A model generated the notes under the pieces. It did no database searches. It was not told the DNA's origin and worked only from the letters and a program-made list of their open reading frames with translations. From an uncultured Eubacteriales bacterium (GTDB lineage: Bacteria > Bacillota > Clostridia > Oscillospirales > Oscillospiraceae), in NCBI GenBank assembly GCA_900550585.1, contig URST01000055.1:1-14652 (forward strand): a stretch of 14,652 nucleotides of DNA. Direction: 5' to 3'. The translations under genes were made by a program, and so were the position numbers. Positions 14,149 to 14,652 of this stretch are shown piece after piece. Positions within the stretch are counted from its first letter, which is position 1; every line of letters starts with the position of its first letter.

Positions 14149-14652
14149 TTACTCGGCCTCAGCCAGAGCCTTGGCAGCCGCGATGGCCTTCTCCTGCGCC
14201 GCGGCGGGGCAGTCCTCGTAGCGGACGAAGGTGAAGGTGAACGTGCCGCGGGACTGGGTCATGGAGCGCAGGTCGATGGCGTAGCTCATCATCTCGGCCA
14301 TGGGCACCTCGGCCTCCAGCACGGTCTCGCCGTCGCCGGTGGGGTTCATGCCCATCACGCGGCCGCGGCGCTTGTTCAGGTCGCCCATGACATCGCCCAC
14401 ATAGTTGTCGGGCACAGTGACCTTCAGCTCGCCGATGGGCTCCATCAGCACGGGCTTGGCCTCGGGCAGAGCGGCCTTGAACGCCAGGTTGGCGGCCAGC
14501 TTGAACGCAATTTCGGAGGAGTCCACAGGGTGGTAGGAGCCATCCACCAGGGTGGCCTTCAGGAACACCACGGGATAGCCGGCCAGCACGCCGTGCAGGC
14601 AGCTCTCGCGCAGGCCCTTTTCCACGGCGGGGAAGTAGTTCTTGGGCACGGA
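14149..14652 (-). CDS. fusA: Elongation factor G, C-terminal part (partial)
   Basis: The last 167 residues of a translation elongation factor G, the GTPase that moves tRNAs and mRNA through the ribosome; the gene runs off the window end. Visible are the end of domain IV (VPKNYFPAVEKGLRE, GVLAGYPVV, LVDGSYHPVDSSEIAFK) and domain V (MEPIGELKVTVPDNYVGDVM, GDLNKRRGRVMGM, then an EVPMAEMMSYAIDLRSMTQ segment). The GTPase domain is not visible. Features such as VMGMNPTGDGETVLEAEVPM and MMSYAIDLRSMTQSRGTF look more like the EF-G paralogue common in Clostridia than the canonical str-operon copy, and no ribosomal protein gene follows the stop. That assignment is from memory and is moderate. Confidence 0.93.
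   Translation of the reverse strand, partial: SVPKNYFPAVEKGLRESCLHGVLAGYPVVFLKATLVDGSYHPVDSSEIAFKLAANLAFKAALPEAKPVLMEPIGELKVTVPDNYVGDVMGDLNKRRGRVMGMNPTGDGETVLEAEVPMAEMMSYAIDLRSMTQSRGTFTFTFVRYEDCPAAAQEKAIAAAKALAEAE

Overview
The window looks like chromosomal DNA from a high-GC member of the Clostridia, most likely Oscillospiraceae (an Oscillibacter/Flavonifractor/Dysosmobacter-type gut anaerobe). Several features point this way: strong AGGAGG-type ribosome binding sites, good sigma-A promoters, Gram-positive lipoprotein and surface-protein architecture, a CBS/DRTGG family II pyrophosphatase, and GC-rich codon use that creates very long antisense shadow frames. The genus is an inference. I see no rRNA, tRNA, CRISPR array, insertion sequence or integrase, and no stretch over 300 bases lacks a gene.

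Layout. (1) Bases 1-80 hold the last codons of a plus-strand gene. (2) A bidirectional terminator (106-146) separates it from a minus-strand operon read from about 4965 down to 163. That operon runs: MscS-type channel (4942-4088), polar-amino-acid-type substrate-binding lipoprotein (4098-3285, frameshifted as given), hybrid sensor histidine kinase (3288-1120), PfkB sugar kinase (1095-163). The first three genes overlap and the fourth follows after 24 bp, so they are almost certainly co-transcribed. (3) A 192-bp divergent intergenic region carries one good promoter in each direction. (4) The plus-strand unit begins with a CBS/DRTGG family II inorganic pyrophosphatase (5135-6745) and a TraX-family membrane protein (6768-7520). 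(5) After a short intergenic region with a hairpin comes a two-gene unit: an MMPL/RND transporter (7632-10079) overlapping a 1333-residue surface-anchored protein (10057-14058). (6) A bidirectional terminator (14102-14133) separates this from the convergent C-terminal part of an elongation factor G gene (14652-14149).

Two parts deserve most attention. The first is the lipoprotein/histidine-kinase pair. Binding protein and kinase overlap by ATGA, like a split version of the EvgS/BvgS sensor layout. The lipoprotein is broken by exactly one extra G in a six-G run, which could be phase variation, a real pseudogene or a sequence error. The second is the MMPL transporter with its surface partner. 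The partner combines a signal peptide, ten GGI(A/V)G (GLUG-like) repeats with an inserted helical segment, a Listeria-Bacteroides-type repeat, two transmembrane helices around a basic cytoplasmic loop, and an extracellular C-terminal region. That last region looks to me like two tandem copies of a LolA/LppX-like module. LolA/LppX-type proteins are the lipid carriers that serve MMPL-type transporters elsewhere, so this pair is a reasonable candidate for an undescribed Gram-positive envelope lipid or amphiphile export system.
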